Positions 42,835 to 55,036 are shown, numbered from the stretch's first letter. The stretch: DNA of 64,000 bases from Colias croceus (GCF_905220415.1 NC_059542.1:11998001-12062000); one strand, 5' to 3'. Translations and numbers: made by a program. Notes: generated by a model from the letters alone, not told the origin.

Positions 42835-43017
42835 GAAGTGAAACTTCTTTATCGGGGTTGGAAAAAAATTACTGTAACAGTTTTCGTTACGCGTGACATT
42901 TTTCTTTTACGCGCCATCTTTTTCTTATCCCTACCACACGTGATTCGACGTATTTCTGTAAAGTTGCTTATAGTAAATTATTTTTTGAAAAATAAGGTCA
43001 TAAAGAAGTTTCACTTC
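42835..43017. mobile_element. Short MITE of the GAAGTTTCACTTC family
   Basis: GAAGTGAAACTTC at 42835-42847 and GAAGTTTCACTTC at 43005-43017 face each other, with a few further matching bases ('cttcttta' and 'taaagaag'). The 183-bp unit includes 'gttacgcgtgac' and 'acgcgccatc'. The 83-codon frame across it is incidental. Confidence 0.5.
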
Positions 43018-44744
43018 TTACGTGTGTGCACGCACACATTTTTATTATTATCAATACCGTCTAAACATAATAATATACAGTCTAATTAACACTACCGTTT
43101 TTCAATAAATCTTCCATATGCCATACATTATAATTAATCACGGATATACGTACGGAAAATATCAATTATTTATATATTTATAGCATTAGATAGTAGACAT
43201 ATAATATCCCCTTCACTAGAGCGACTTTCTTATAGCCACAAGTCATCGATATGAGGGATTCTGTTTCATTTTACTGTTCACATTAGACCGATTTCAAAAC
43301 TTTAAATTTGACACGTATCAAGCAATTGCAATATTCACCTTTGATAAAAATCTATTAACCCCCTTCTTGTTACTTAACTCTTCTATTTTTGCACTGTGGC
43401 ACACTGTGGAAATTATAATATGCAATATATATGCATATTGCATAGTATAATTTCCTAGATATTTTTTAAATCTTTCGCCAATTCCGTACAAAAAATCAGT
43501 AATCATAACTCATAACCGCAGACTACTAAATAGTTACTACGTATTAGAAAATAATGACATAATCAACACTTAATCTGCTTAAAACACATGTCCTAACTAA
43601 AATAAATAATTAATCAACATTTTAAATAGCGTTTAAACACTGATATCTCAATATACGTTTCTTTTATAACAGTGGAAACTGGAAAACCTTCAACTGTTCG
43701 AGCAGACAGCAGACGTATCTTCATGCCAAAATTGCCTCGCCTTGCGATTTGAACTGTGCCCTGTTATGGTTCGAAGCACACACTTTAGTGTATTTACTAA
43801 TAAAGGTATGACAAATAATAAAATATAAGTGTAAAATTACTGGATCCATTTAGTGTAAAATCAGCTCAATTATTGTTTTAAGCTGAAACATTAAACAAAT
43901 AAACAATAATGATAAAAATATTGCCTCTTGTTAGTAGCTATTTGGTATTTACTACTTGATATTTGGTAAGAATGTATTTTAGTATGTAGTATGTAATATA
44001 TTATTTTCATTTACTTACTTATGTCATCAATTTTCATACGAGTTATATGCACACATGACACATCTTTAAACATCAAATGCTAATAAATGTATTAGTGTGT
44101 GTAAAATATTTAAAAAAAAACTATCGTCTATGTTTTGCACCATACACTTTATCACTAGAGATAAACACAGCCTCGAGCGAGTACTAAGGGAGTGGCGATA
44201 TTAAGATGCCTAGGTACCATGTATTTTGTCATTTTACGTAATAATATGTGTAGAACTAGGATCTACAACGGATTTCAACATGATTTATTATTTTAAGTAT
44301 TATTGTGTATTTTGTTAGCTATTTCACACTACAGTGAAAATCTTTTAAAACCGTAAAATTAAGAATCTGCTTTTACTATTATAGTTTCGTGATGATTTAT
44401 CTTTTTGAGGCAATATTTTCTTAAATGCTGAGAATATTAATTTCTATACGTAGGTACTACAGTCTAACTAGATATTCGAATAAAATACTAATATATACAG
44501 TGACCTACGACCACTCACATCCTTGTATTTTAAATAATTAACTACGTAAAAATATCAAAAAATGCAAATCGTTAAAAGATGCTTCGTAATTGGTTATTTA
44601 CATTCAAATAAGAGGAAGGTTTGATTTTAATAACAATGGTAAATAAAAAACCCGAAGGTGAAGCGAAATATTTGAATAATAATTAAATATAATAACTAAT
44701 AAATAATTCGATATAAGCTGTTCACATAACTTGCTTATACTGTA
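43018..44744. other. AT-rich noncoding stretch with one candidate exon
   Basis: Contains the hairpin 'aattataatatgcaatat' / 'atattgcatagtataatt' at about 43411-43453 and the possible exon at 43673-43805. Otherwise nothing is recognised. Confidence 0.35.
43673..43805 (+). CDS. Candidate internal exon, unidentified
   Basis: A 133-bp segment is open in one frame from an acceptor-like 'cttttataacag' to a donor-like 'aataaag|gtatga'. It is clearly less AT-rich than its flanks. The peptide includes 'WKLENLQLFEQTADVSSC' and 'QNCLALRFELCPVMVRS', with balanced amino acids, unlike the Ile/Asn/Lys/Tyr bias of random frames here. The polypyrimidine tract is weak and no partner exons were found. I recognise no family; an isolated exon of a long-intron gene or a fragment of an old TE are both possible. 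Confidence 0.25.
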
Positions 44745-44943
44745 CTAGATGCTCCGCGCGGTTTCACCCTCGTGGCTCCACTCCTGTTGGTCGTAGCGTG
44801 ATGATATATAGCTTATAACCTTCCTCGATAAATGGGCTATCTAACACTGAAATAATTTTTCAAATCGGACCAGTATTTCCCGAGATTAGCGCGTTCAAAC
44901 AAGCAAACAAACTCTTCAGCTTTATAATATAAGTAGGTATAGA
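44745..44943 (-). mobile_element. Helitron-like nonautonomous element, family A
   Basis: On the minus strand it runs from 'tctatacctacttatattat' through the family body to 'accgcgcggagcatctag' followed by T. Confidence 0.75.
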
Positions 44944-45159
44944 TAAGTTTTTATAATTAATAACGCAACATAATATAGATAAATATAAATAAATATTCAG
45001 TTATATTAATGACGTCCATATGACCTAGTTCATTACACTACATTTGACTAAAAATAAAATGTAAAAACATAACCTTGTAACGGAGGACACAAGAAGTATT
45101 ATCTATTTTTTAAAGTTTGTTAGACAATTGCTTACTTTAATTCAATAAATAAAATGTAA
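44944..45159. other. AT-rich spacer
   Basis: Short noncoding DNA between two family A Helitron copies in opposite orientation. Confidence 0.4.
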
Positions 45160-45374
45160 TCTATACTAATATTATAAAGCTGAAGAGTTTGTTTGTTTGT
45201 ATGTTTGTTTGTTTGTTTGTTTGAACGCGCTAATCTCGGGAACTACTGTTCCGATTTGAAAAATTCTTTCGCTGTTATATAGCCCATTTATCGAGGAAGG
45301 TTATAGGCTATGTATCATTACGCTACGACCAACAGGGGTGGAGCCACGGGGGTGAAACCGCGCGGAGCAGCTAG
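45160..45374 (+). mobile_element. Helitron-like nonautonomous element, family A (expanded TTTG tract)
   Basis: TCTATACTAATATTATAAAG to 'gcgcggagcagctag', inserted between A and T. The internal (TTTG)n tract is longer than in other copies, at about seven units with one 'tatg' variant, showing microsatellite growth inside the element. Confidence 0.8.
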
Positions 45375-45824
45375 TTTAACATAAAAAGACATTTTTGGGA
45401 TTGACTATAGTAAAATATGATTCAACCTGTTATTTCTAAAACTACAACGAGCATGGTTGCACCACATGTTGTAGGAGGCAAATTTGTTTCTCTTGTACCT
45501 ATCAAGTAGTAGGTAAATGTTTCACCTGCATTGAATTCACATTTAATGTATTGTGAACAAACTGCAACTAATGATTCAAGCTTTCACCATTTTTTCGAGA
45601 CTTTCGCGTTTAGAAATTCGCGTAGGTATAAAACTATAAAGTAATAAACACACAGAACGTTCTAGCGTAGGTTTTTTATACAACTAGCACAAAATAAACA
45701 TAATTTTACGTAATGTTGTTTCCACTAAACGTCTTACATAAACACGAAGAGGTCAACTTTATTAGACGGCATTTGAAGTTTCGTTGGAAGCGACTTGTTT
45801 TTATTTTATGGTTTATTTGACGAA
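45375..45824. other. AT-rich noncoding stretch
   Basis: No recognised feature. Confidence 0.4.
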
Positions 45825-46049
45825 TCATGCTTAATATTATAAGGCTGAAGAGTTTGTTTGTTTGTTTAAACGCGCTTATCTCAGGAACTACTGGTCCGAT
45901 TTAAAAGATTCTTTCGGTGTTAGATAGCCCATTTATCGAGGAAGGCTATAGGTACAAGCTATAATATAGCCTATACCTATATTATATTATTATCACGCTA
46001 AGACCAACAGAAGCGGAGCCACGCGGGTGAAACCATGGAGCGCAGCTAG
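45825..46049 (+). mobile_element. Helitron-like nonautonomous element, family A
   Basis: 'tcatgcttaatattataagg' to 'ccatggagcgcagctag' followed by T. A partial local duplication of 'ctatagg...tataatatagcctat' lengthens the middle. Confidence 0.75.
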
Positions 46050-48050
46050 TTATAAATATAGGTAGGTATGTGGTAACTTGGTAAGTAAATGAAAATAGTT
46101 GACAACAGAAAACTTGTAACAAAAAATGTGTAATAACTAATAACGAAAACTTTCGGGTTCAGATAATAATTTAATATCTGTTACTTTGACCGCATCTAAT
46201 TACTTAACTACCTTTACCTTTTTCCCGCCGGAAATAAATTATGGAAGTATAACGTGAGAATCATCGTGTATTCTTTCTAGTACGAGACAGTAACTACCAA
46301 ACAATACAAGTCCATTCTAACCTAAAAATTAACCTTTGAACTACATACAGAAAAATGTCAATGAACTCTAAACGCCAAATTTTTTTCGAGATTTGAATCG
46401 AACATTCAGCTGTCATTCTATAGTTTTTTTTTTCTTTTTCTATTATGGCAATGAGTGAAGACTCTGCCAGTGTCAAGTTAAACATTCTATAGTTAGACGT
46501 CATTTTTTTTTCAAAATTCGAATCGAACACCGCTTCATCTGTCATTTTAGTTGTATAATCTGTGGCGAAATGACTAACACAATCAGGACATCCGCATCCA
46601 AATAAGATGAAAAGAACTATATTAAATCCATTTAACCTCACAACTTTCTCCGTAAAAGTAAAAGCTGGCCAGACCGGTTGCAACTGTACTGGCCGGTGTT
46701 TATGGTAGATGTATTTTCATACTATAGTTACGCAAATGCTTGTGGGCATTATGCAAGTCAATTACAGTGCAAACAAATATTGGCTTATATGAACTGCTAG
46801 TGTTGTTTGTTTAAATAACATTACTTTAATTAATAGTAAAACACTTTATACGGTTTAATATACTTAGAGTATGTATTCGCAAGCGTTTAATACTTATACG
46901 ACGAGTAAAACTTTTTCGTTGTATTAAATTAGAATGTATGACTTTTTTATAATTTCGTATTGATGTTTACATTTTTGTTTTACAATCAATAGACATGCTA
47001 AGTCTTTTAATTTGGATCGTAATAAATGATTACTATCAAAATATGTATGTTATTATTATCAACAAAATTAGTTTTCTCTTGTCGAGAGAGACTCTATAAC
47101 GAAGCGAAATTATCTTAAAGTATAATTAATATGACAAAAGTAGACCAATAATTGCGTAAGTAATTGATTAAAATAAACTTGCTGGGTGTGTAATACATCT
47201 CTATAAATCATTGAAAATTTATTTGAACTTGTATATTATACAATAACAAAGAAACATGTTTTGCAACAACTAGTCAATTTGTATCTAATAAAAGCAGTTT
47301 GTAGCCCGCCAATAAAAATTATGTATAACAATAATGTTTCTAATTAATTTCCCAATTTATTATATATAATTTGTAGTTATTTAATCAGATCATGTTACAC
47401 AACGTTTAATATTTTCTTCTTTTTTCTTTATTGCCAACTCCCAATATACCAATTATTATTAATCTACAGATAATCAATAAAAAATGACAGGACAATGACA
47501 TTGACAGGACATGCGATGCACAGACAAGATATTCGTAACTGTACACCAATTAAATAAAAAAGAAATCATAACACACCGCTATAAAGTACGTTATTCAATA
47601 TATTTTCAATGGCACGTTATAAAATAACAATAAATAAATAAATACAGACGTATAAACGCATGCCTCGAGTGGCTTGCATTGACATTCCAATTGCCGCGGA
47701 AACGGCTTCCGTGTTGGGAATATGGGACGAGAGTCGAGATTCCTTTGTAAGTATATGTCTTCGTCGAATTAAATGATTTCTTTTAAAATGATAGCAAAAA
47801 AAGAAAAAAAATTCATTGCATTAAAAACTTAGTTTAATGATTTTCGCACATGCAACTTTTATGGGTAGAGCTTGGTAGCGTTTTAAAGCGAAGAAAATCA
47901 TTTACAACTACATAATAAAACCTCGTTTATTTCTGAGGGAATAATTTAAGTAGGTATTTAACTATACCCAGTCGATGAATATAAAACATAAAAATAACAA
48001 TAAAGTAAAAAAAATAAAACGACCTCTTTCACAGGTTTTATGTTAACTTA
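46050..48050. other. Noncoding stretch, possible small exon
   Basis: A 129-codon minus-strand frame (46294-46683) covers an imperfect internal direct repeat ('gaatcgaacattcagctgtc' and 'gaatcgaacaccgcttcatc'); I do not call it a gene. A possible first exon is listed at 47660. The rest is AT-rich. Confidence 0.3.
47660..47746 (+). CDS. Candidate first coding exon, unidentified
   Basis: An ATG in 'aaacgcATGCC' opens a 29-codon frame (MPRVACIDIPIAAETASVLG, then 'IWDESRDSF') that ends exactly at a near-consensus donor, 'gattccttt|gtaagtatat'. The segment is CpG- and GC-rich (cores 'gcctcgagtggc' and 'gccgcggaaacgg') inside AT-rich DNA. No downstream exon with a matching acceptor could be paired. 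No family recognised; a conserved regulatory block is an alternative reading. Confidence 0.25.
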
Positions 48051-48735
48051 CTGAGTTATCTAGACACGCGGCAGCGTGTCAAGCCGAGTTCAAGCGAAGA
48101 GAACTGGCGAGCAGCAGCCGTGTGTATATTTACACGAACCATTTCGAGCCACTTTTCACCCCCTTATAACTCGAAAACTATTTAAGTTAAATAAACCAAA
48201 TTTGGTACATATCAAGAGGACCTCAAGATAAACAAGAACCTTAAATTTCATAAATACAGATTAAACAGTTGCGTAGATATTAATATCCAAAAATCGCAAT
48301 TTTTAAGACTGACTGACTTATAGACATATACAAAACCTAACCCACTTCCAGATGACCTAGAAAGTTCAAATTTTGTAATCAGCTAGGTAATAGTGAGTGT
48401 ACAAAGGAAAAAATCAGAAAATACTGAATTTATTTGTATTTAATTTTTTTTTCAATGACATTAATTTTGTTTGTATGGAAAAATGGAAAAGTTTAAAAAA
48501 ATAGAAAATAGTATATTCACCTTACTAGTCTTAAAAAATAGATCAAAACTAGTCAGTGGCCGAAAAAAATTTTGAAATCCATCAATAAATGACTGAGATA
48601 TAGATTATTGAAGTTTACATATTTTAGCGCGAAACATCTGTAGATTCGATGCGCCTCTGACATCACACTCACTCGCGCTAGTATCGCTAGGGCGGATTAC
48701 TTCGATTGCATGATTTCTTTATTCAAAACTATTAT
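48051..48735. mobile_element. Interspersed repeat with 'acttttcacccccttataac' and 'gcgctagtatcgctagggcg'
   Basis: The left part 'acacgcggcagcgtgtcaag' forms a hairpin (GACACGCGGCAGCGTGTC). It is followed by 'cttataactcgaaaactatt' and 'aaatttggtacatatcaaga'. The right part has 'cagtggccgaaaaaaatttt', 'tcaataaatgactgagatat' and 'ctgacatcacactcactcgc'. The pattern resembles a repeat I have seen in lepidopteran genomes; the class is not clear and the limits are approximate. Confidence 0.45.
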
Positions 48736-48799
48736 TAAACGTAAAATAAAAGAAAATTGTAATAAAAAAATTGCTCATACAATACAATTACTCGTTTAC

Positions 48800-49107
48800 A
48801 ACTCAATTGTTTTATTTTCCCTTAGAGAACAATGTTTATTCCAAAATATAACTTTTTTAATTTGAATAATATAATTATTTTCACAAAGCAAACAACTAAT
48901 GACCTATTGAACCCCATAATTTGATGAGGCTAGTTTTACATACTGTTTATATTTTGTGAAGTTCTAAAAACTAGCCTCATCAAATTATGGGGTTCAATTA
49001 TAGGTCATTAGTTGTTTGCTTTGTGAAAATAATTATATTATTCAAATTAAAAAAGTTATATTTTGGAATAAACATTGTTCTCTAAGGGAAAATAAAACAA
49101 TTGAGTT
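48800..49107. repeat. 308-bp near-perfect palindrome (138/141-bp arms, 29-base loop)
   Basis: The arm 48800-48937 is the reverse complement of 48967-49107 except for a 3-base difference ('cctattgaacc' against 'cctataattgaacc' in the folded sense). The loop is 48938-48966. The arms are AT-rich, contain no TE motif I know and have no coding frame. It can be a fold-back MITE, a palindromic duplication made during repair, or a source of hairpin RNA. No target duplication is evident. Confidence 0.9.
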
Positions 49108-52082
49108 TTCAGTCAACCTAAGAACTTAATACATCTTTATAAATAAATTTCTGGACTGTCTGCAGAACTTGGCACACATTAATTAGATCTCATTTCTTTT
49201 TTGGCAAATTAAGTCAACGATTGAACTCGGCTCCAATTTTTACATTTATGTTTTTGGTGGGATTACATTCACACGGAAACTAAAAAAAAAACAGCAAATA
49301 AAATATCGGCTAATAGGTTAAATTCAAATGTCAAATGCTTGTGTTACTCGCAACTCTTAAATATTATAAGTATGTACTAACTATAGGTATCATTTTTTTT
49401 CCTTACCCATAAATTATCAACATTTATAACAGTAGCTTTAATCGTTCTTTAATTAAAGAGTTTGCGATGTGTGGGCGATATCAGAAAATATCTATGACTA
49501 GTGTTGGAACTAGTTTTATTTCTCAGTTCGCATATTTTATAACAAGCTTTTATTTCCTCGATAAACCTAGATATTATATGATTGCTTAGCTTAGCTTTTG
49601 TTCTTTTTCCGCAGACGCATTTTTATAAATTCGTATATTTATTTCGACTAAAAGCATCACAGAGTAGAAAATTAATAGATATGACACCACATGTAGTCAT
49701 TATAATCAATGACAATAATATTATTCCCTTTCTTCCTATTATACCTTCTCAACCCACAGTTCTCAACCTAAAATTTCAGTGTTAAACTACATAAATAAGT
49801 GTTAATTTTAATTTAGTGATAAACAAAATAGATATAAATGGACTGGAATAACTATAGTCTACTATTTATCCGCGTAGGTACCAATAAATGAAGCAAGCTG
49901 AAGTTACTTGTAAATATTTTGTAATCTATGATAGGTACTTATGTGTACAATTATTAACACATCTACAGCAGTAAATGCATTAAAATGTTATATTTGTTCA
50001 AAATGTAAATCCGGTGAACATAGATTTAATCTAGAAACGTTGATAAATTATTTTATAAGGTATTACCAACATTTACCTTCATTGAAATGGCAAAAGTCAC
50101 ATTCAAGCAAATACCTACTATAGGAATTGAAGGAATTTGGTTCAACACTAACTTGAGATATTTTAATGAATTCATTAATTCGGGTCACCTTGTACCATAT
50201 TTGGACAGTTTAAACTGACTTGCATGTGATTTATATTATTTCTTGTTTAAATTATTTATTTTTATTATTTTTAATTAAGTGAAAAGGTTACCGAATTCTT
50301 GGTCGTTCCTCTTGGAAATAACCTTTTTTATACTATTATTGGTATCTCAATTTTAAAATCAAATAATGTTACATATATGTATAAGCTAGGTACCCAAAAT
50401 AAAACACATAATTCTCGACATCTCTCATTCTCCTGCACTCTGTTTAATTTAAGCCGTAAACTACATTTGAAATGAAATTAAATAAAAATGATATGAAATG
50501 AAATAAATTTATGTGTCCAATGTTTTACAATTAACCCATTGAGCCCCGAGCTAAGAGCGGCCCGATCTGACCACGACACAATAGATTTTCTATTGTGTCT
50601 GTGATTCCGGGGGCTGAGTTATTAATGTACGACAGTGGGTCCCAAACTAAGTGATATACTTGTGTCTTGGGAGTTGGGACCCTGAGTTGCGCTTCTTGGT
50701 GATATAGATACATATTATGTTATGGACAGTTCACAGTAGGATGCTAACTAGTAGGTAAATAATCTGATGTAATGGAAGTTATTAATACAATTAATAAAAA
50801 ACAAAAGAAAAATATTATTTTACGGTTTGCAGCACGCGTGTTTGTGATAGAGTGTGTGTGTGTGTGTGTGAATTTAGTGTCACAAATATCAACATTGCAG
50901 TCACACAGAACTACACTCGTAATGTAAAGTGTTGTATCTACTGACCTACTGTATCAGTTACATACTTGAGCAAAAGGGAACGAATGTAGAATGAGATAAA
51001 ATAAAATGTATGTGTGGAAGTATATTTTGCAAACTTTCTTTCAAAAGAGCTTTGGAATCTACTAATAATAATCTGTTTCCCATTCATATTATTTATTTAA
51101 ATGTGTCTTTATAAAGTCAAATCAATTAGAAGACAGACACATAGTATGTACATAAGCATTTAATTCGCCTCTCACGGTGTAATAATCAAATACATATCTG
51201 TATTTTATACTTTGCTAACACACTTATATAAATGTACCTACTTATAAAGGCAATCATGTAGGTACAATAATCAAACTAGAACTACAATTTAAACTTCTTA
51301 AACAATTATTTAATTAATAGGCAATTAATTTAATTACAGCATATCGAAATAATCTTCCGCGTGTATATTCAATTTATTTCACATACCATTATCATCACAA
51401 TTACAAAACTCCACAAAACAATCCATAATGACAAACAAATATTGCAAAACTAACAATTTTAGGTGAATCAATTACTTTAAAACCAATGAGGCGAATTTAT
51501 AAACAGAGTCACGAAAACACGACTAGTAATATTCAATAGGTATCTTGATTGAGATTCTTTACCATTTTGCTTGTAATAAAACTACCTTTTTTATAGGTTT
51601 TATTAAATAGGATTCGTGTTAATTTCATTCAATTAATCGCAATTTTGTAAGACGGTCGTGAGCAAAGATTCAAGCTATAAAAAGATCGTGAATAATAGTA
51701 AATACGAATTCAATTATGGGTATAATTATTTTGGCATTTGATGTACTTTTAATTTCAATACAAACAGAATTTATGCGTTTGTTCGTGCATGATAATAAGA
51801 CATATTATTATAAAGCTGAAGTGTAGGGTAGAAACTTTTGTAAAATATTAGTTTACCTACTTAAACTATTGACATTATTTTACGTCGGATTTAACATTTA
51901 TCTAGGTAGATTAGCTTTAGATACATATTATCATTGGCCATTGAGCGGAGTATCATTGGCCATTGCAATATGTTGCGATGATAGTCAAAATAATGCTTTT
52001 GATAGCAGACGAAGTGGCTTAGTCTTCAAATTGTTACGACTGTTTAAATGCACACAAGCATGGTGCGTTCTTTCAAATAGAA
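49108..52082. other. AT-rich noncoding stretch with one repeat and a microsatellite
   Basis: (GT)n lies at 50850-50870. A Helitron family A 5' end fragment ('attataaagctgaagtg') is at 51810-51830. The segment 50531-50715 is GC-richer and looks like a repeat. No gene recognised. Confidence 0.4.
50525..50715. repeat. GC-richer repeat with a perfect 11-bp hairpin
   Basis: 'cccattgagccccgagctaa', 'gagcggcccgatctgacc' and 'gggtcccaactcccaagaca' (minus sense) look like part of an interspersed element. Inside, GACACAATAGA (50575-50585) and TCTATTGTGTC (50589-50599) pair perfectly around a 3-base loop. The 60-codon minus-strand frame has no recognised domain. Confidence 0.4.
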
Positions 52083-52172
52083 ATAAAGAATCATCAAAAT
52101 CGGTTCACCCAGTCGAAAGATCTGACCTCACAAAACAAAATTCCTACTCATTCAGAACCTCCTTTTTTATTC
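52083..52172 (-). mobile_element. Fragment of the 'actgggtgaaccgatttt' repeat
   Basis: In reverse it reads 'aaaaaaggaggttctgaatg', 'gaggtcagatctttcgac', 'tgggtgaaccgattttgatg', matching 37636-37800. It is the core of a 175-codon plus-strand frame (51869-52396), which is therefore not accepted as a gene. Confidence 0.55.
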
Positions 52173-52438
52173 AACAGATCCGGGGCTCTTCAAGTCTTTT
52201 CAAGATGTATTCCAAGTATTTCGTAAGTAAACAAAACCATATGATGTCAGTCACCGGTGAAGGGACCAAGGTCGGCACATCGCGTAACCTTTGCGATATT
52301 TACTCTAAAGCGAACATTTTCTATTGTTGGCATTCATTTATTAAAATGTTAAATAGAGTGCAAAACTACATTGGATGTCATGTTGAGACATCTTAGAATT
52401 ATGAACGAAAACTATGCGACCTTTGGAGGGCGATTTTT

Positions 52439-52530
52439 GAAGTGAAACTTCTTTGAGACACGTTGAGAGTAAAATTTCAAGGTCGCGTCATGGCAATACC
52501 ATAACGTCATGGAATAAGGACTCTAGTACA
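52439..52530. mobile_element. One end of a GAAGTTTCACTTC-family MITE
   Basis: GAAGTGAAACTTC at 52439-52451 is followed by 'tttgagacacgttgagagta' and 'aaggtcgcgtcatggcaata', like the interior of the copy at 63825. The opposite end is not found. Confidence 0.35.
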
Positions 52531-53588
52531 TAGCTACTCTTTTTTATAGAAATCGATTCTACAGCAGCATGTACTTTGTACATACTTATATCAACCATAT
52601 ATTTTTAGTTAAATTTTGAAGAAGTATAAAAATTCTCTGTTTGAAAAAAAAACATAAATTAATTTGATTCATCTAGATTCTTAAAGAAATGGAAAATATT
52701 TGGACAGGATTAAAACCGGTCGACGAATAAAAACCATTAATTATTAAAAAGTACCGAAATTTAAATTCCGTTATTTTATCTAGATAGTTTAAAACAAGAG
52801 CCAATAAACTCGTGAACTATGCAAATTTAGTTTCTTTTATTTAAGTTAATAATTTATTTTACACTCTAAAATAACGGTTAACATAATTTAATTACTTAAG
52901 AAAAAATTAATAATTTTACGATGCGATTTTTATTTTAACATAATTGGTCTCTTTTGTTTCGTTAATTTAATTATTCATTAATTAAAAAGTTTAATACAAT
53001 GTTTAGTTTAAAAATAAACTGCGATTTTACAGCCCGTAATGATTTTACAATTAAATTTTAATATTAAGAATAAAATATTATCTAATATTAATTAATTAAA
53101 AAAAGGTAGTTTTCCACTAGAGAAAATCAAACTGTTCCAATCGTGAACGAGACAACGCCATATTATGTTAGAAAGAGATAACCAACCACGCGTCGTCACG
53201 CACAGACTATTTGAGAAAGCAGAGAAAAGCGCGCGAAATAACTGATGCATTTTATTACAAACAACCAACCAACAATTTCAACCTTACTCCTTTACCCCAA
53301 GATCGAAATTACCTCAACAGATCAATATACTTCATTAATCACAGATAATGAAAGCAAATATTGCTGCGAACAAATTTTACCAACTGCATAATTTTATTGG
53401 GTAGGTACCTACTATCAACGTAACTTGGATATTGCACATATGCATTATTCACGTTATATCATAATTATCAGGTCATTTTTGAAGCCAAATTCTTGAAGGC
53501 GATGTATAATTCATTACATATTATACACATATATAACACAGCTAGAAAAACTTACCTATTTTGTTTTTTGTAGACATATTAATAATTA
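52531..53588. other. AT-rich noncoding stretch
   Basis: No recognised gene. A small CpG-rich patch ('cacgcgtcgtcacgcacaga', 'gaaaagcgcgcgaaat') lies at 53187-53240. Confidence 0.35.
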
Positions 53589-53738
53589 CTAGTTGCGCTC
53601 CACGGTTTCACCCGCGTGGCTATGATATTATATGCCTATAGCCTTCCTCGATAAATGGGCTATCCAATACCGAAATAACTTTCAAATCGTACCTAACAAA
53701 CAAACAAACTCTTCAACTTTTGTAATATTAGTATTAGA
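53589..53738 (-). mobile_element. Helitron-like nonautonomous element, family A (internal deletion)
   Basis: CTAG at 53589-53592, then 'ttgcgctccacggtttcacc'; the far end is 'actcttcaacttttgtaata'. About 40 bases of the body are missing. Confidence 0.7.
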
Positions 53739-54552
53739 TGACTAATTGATAATTAACCTCATTCTGTATGAGACATACGATACGAATTACGATACATAGA
53801 TTGTTTTAATTTAAATATTTTAGAAAGGATTTTTGGTTTTAACGGTTAGTCACATGATACCCTTGATTAGAATAAAGTATTTACAAGCAATAATCAAACC
53901 AAATGTAACTAATTAATAAATTAAATAAACAATATAAAAGGGAAACAAATGTGGTCAGGTCAAGGTATCGCCAATGCTATTGTGCATTCACGCTCTTATA
54001 CACTCCGTGAAGAATCAATGATGGCATTGTTATATTGCCGCGCTTTTTGAGAATTCTGCTTCTAACTTTTTAATTTTTTTCTTTTTTAATCAAGGAGGTT
54101 GGATAAAACTGCGTGTGTGGAAGATAATGATAGTGATCTAGAAAGTGTGTAGAATACATTATTAATTATTGTTTGGATTGAAATTCATAATATTATGAAG
54201 TGTTTCTTTAAATGAAATATCATAAAATTTAACAATATGTTATCATGAAGTTCGTAGACTTAATATTTGTATATGTGTTCACTTTAAATATATATAATGC
54301 TCATAATTTACATTTACATGACAGGGTATCGTTTTTACCTATTACTTACGTATACATATTTACACAAAAACATCAATTTTATATAAAAACAACACAAAAC
54401 ACTCTAATGACAAGTTCCTCGACCTATCATTACCATACGTCAAAAGTTCAAATTCCACAGATGTGCAAAAACATAATATTATTAAAGAAAACATAGATAC
54501 ATTAATTCGTTGCTGAGGCAAAAAACATACCTAAATCATTTATTCGCCATTA
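53739..54552. other. AT-rich noncoding stretch
   Basis: A short 'aatcaaggaggttggataaa' near 54088 may be a fragment of the repeat at 37636. The 83-codon frame at 54245-54496 has no domain and is strongly biased to Ile, Thr, Tyr and His; not called. Confidence 0.35.
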
Positions 54553-54560
54553 CAAAAATC
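54553..54560. repeat. 8-bp target-site duplication, left copy
   Basis: CAAAAATC here and at 56280-56287 flanks the 1.7-kb TIR element exactly. Confidence 0.85.
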
Positions 54561-55036
54561 GGGTTATTGTAAATTTGCCACAAAGTTAATTCGTCACCTA
54601 AAAAAGTATGTGTAAATTTGCCACACTTTTATTTTTTTGAAGTTAATTCGTCACGATTTAATATCAAGTATTGTAAATTCGTCACATCGATAATTTAAGT
54701 ACAGATAGCAAAAAAATTAAACAATAAATTAATTTAAAATGTTTATTTCTTAATCAGTTTTAGATTTTCAACCTTACATGTAAAAAAATCACAGTCAAAT
54801 TGGATGGCGATGGACTTTGTAAAAACATAAGGAAAAGCATAACAAAGTTAAATTTTGCTAAAAACCAAGGAACATCTATTTTGTATATGTTCTAAAAATT
54901 CACAGCAGTTATAAAGAGTATTACTTAAGAAATATCTAATATCTACATTATTCTACATAGGTAATGGTAAAAAATCACAGTTCTCTCTATAAATATTTTT
55001 AAAATGTAATGAAATGAGAGCGGCTCTATAACTAAT

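Noticed and set aside
46294..46683. 129-codon minus-strand open frame
   Set aside because: It covers an imperfect internal direct repeat and poly(T) runs, with no domain, splice sites or poly(A) context.
51869..52396. 175-codon plus-strand open frame
   Set aside because: It runs across a reverse fragment of the 'actgggtgaaccgatttt' repeat (52083-52172), has no recognisable domain, and its composition is what an AT-rich random frame gives.
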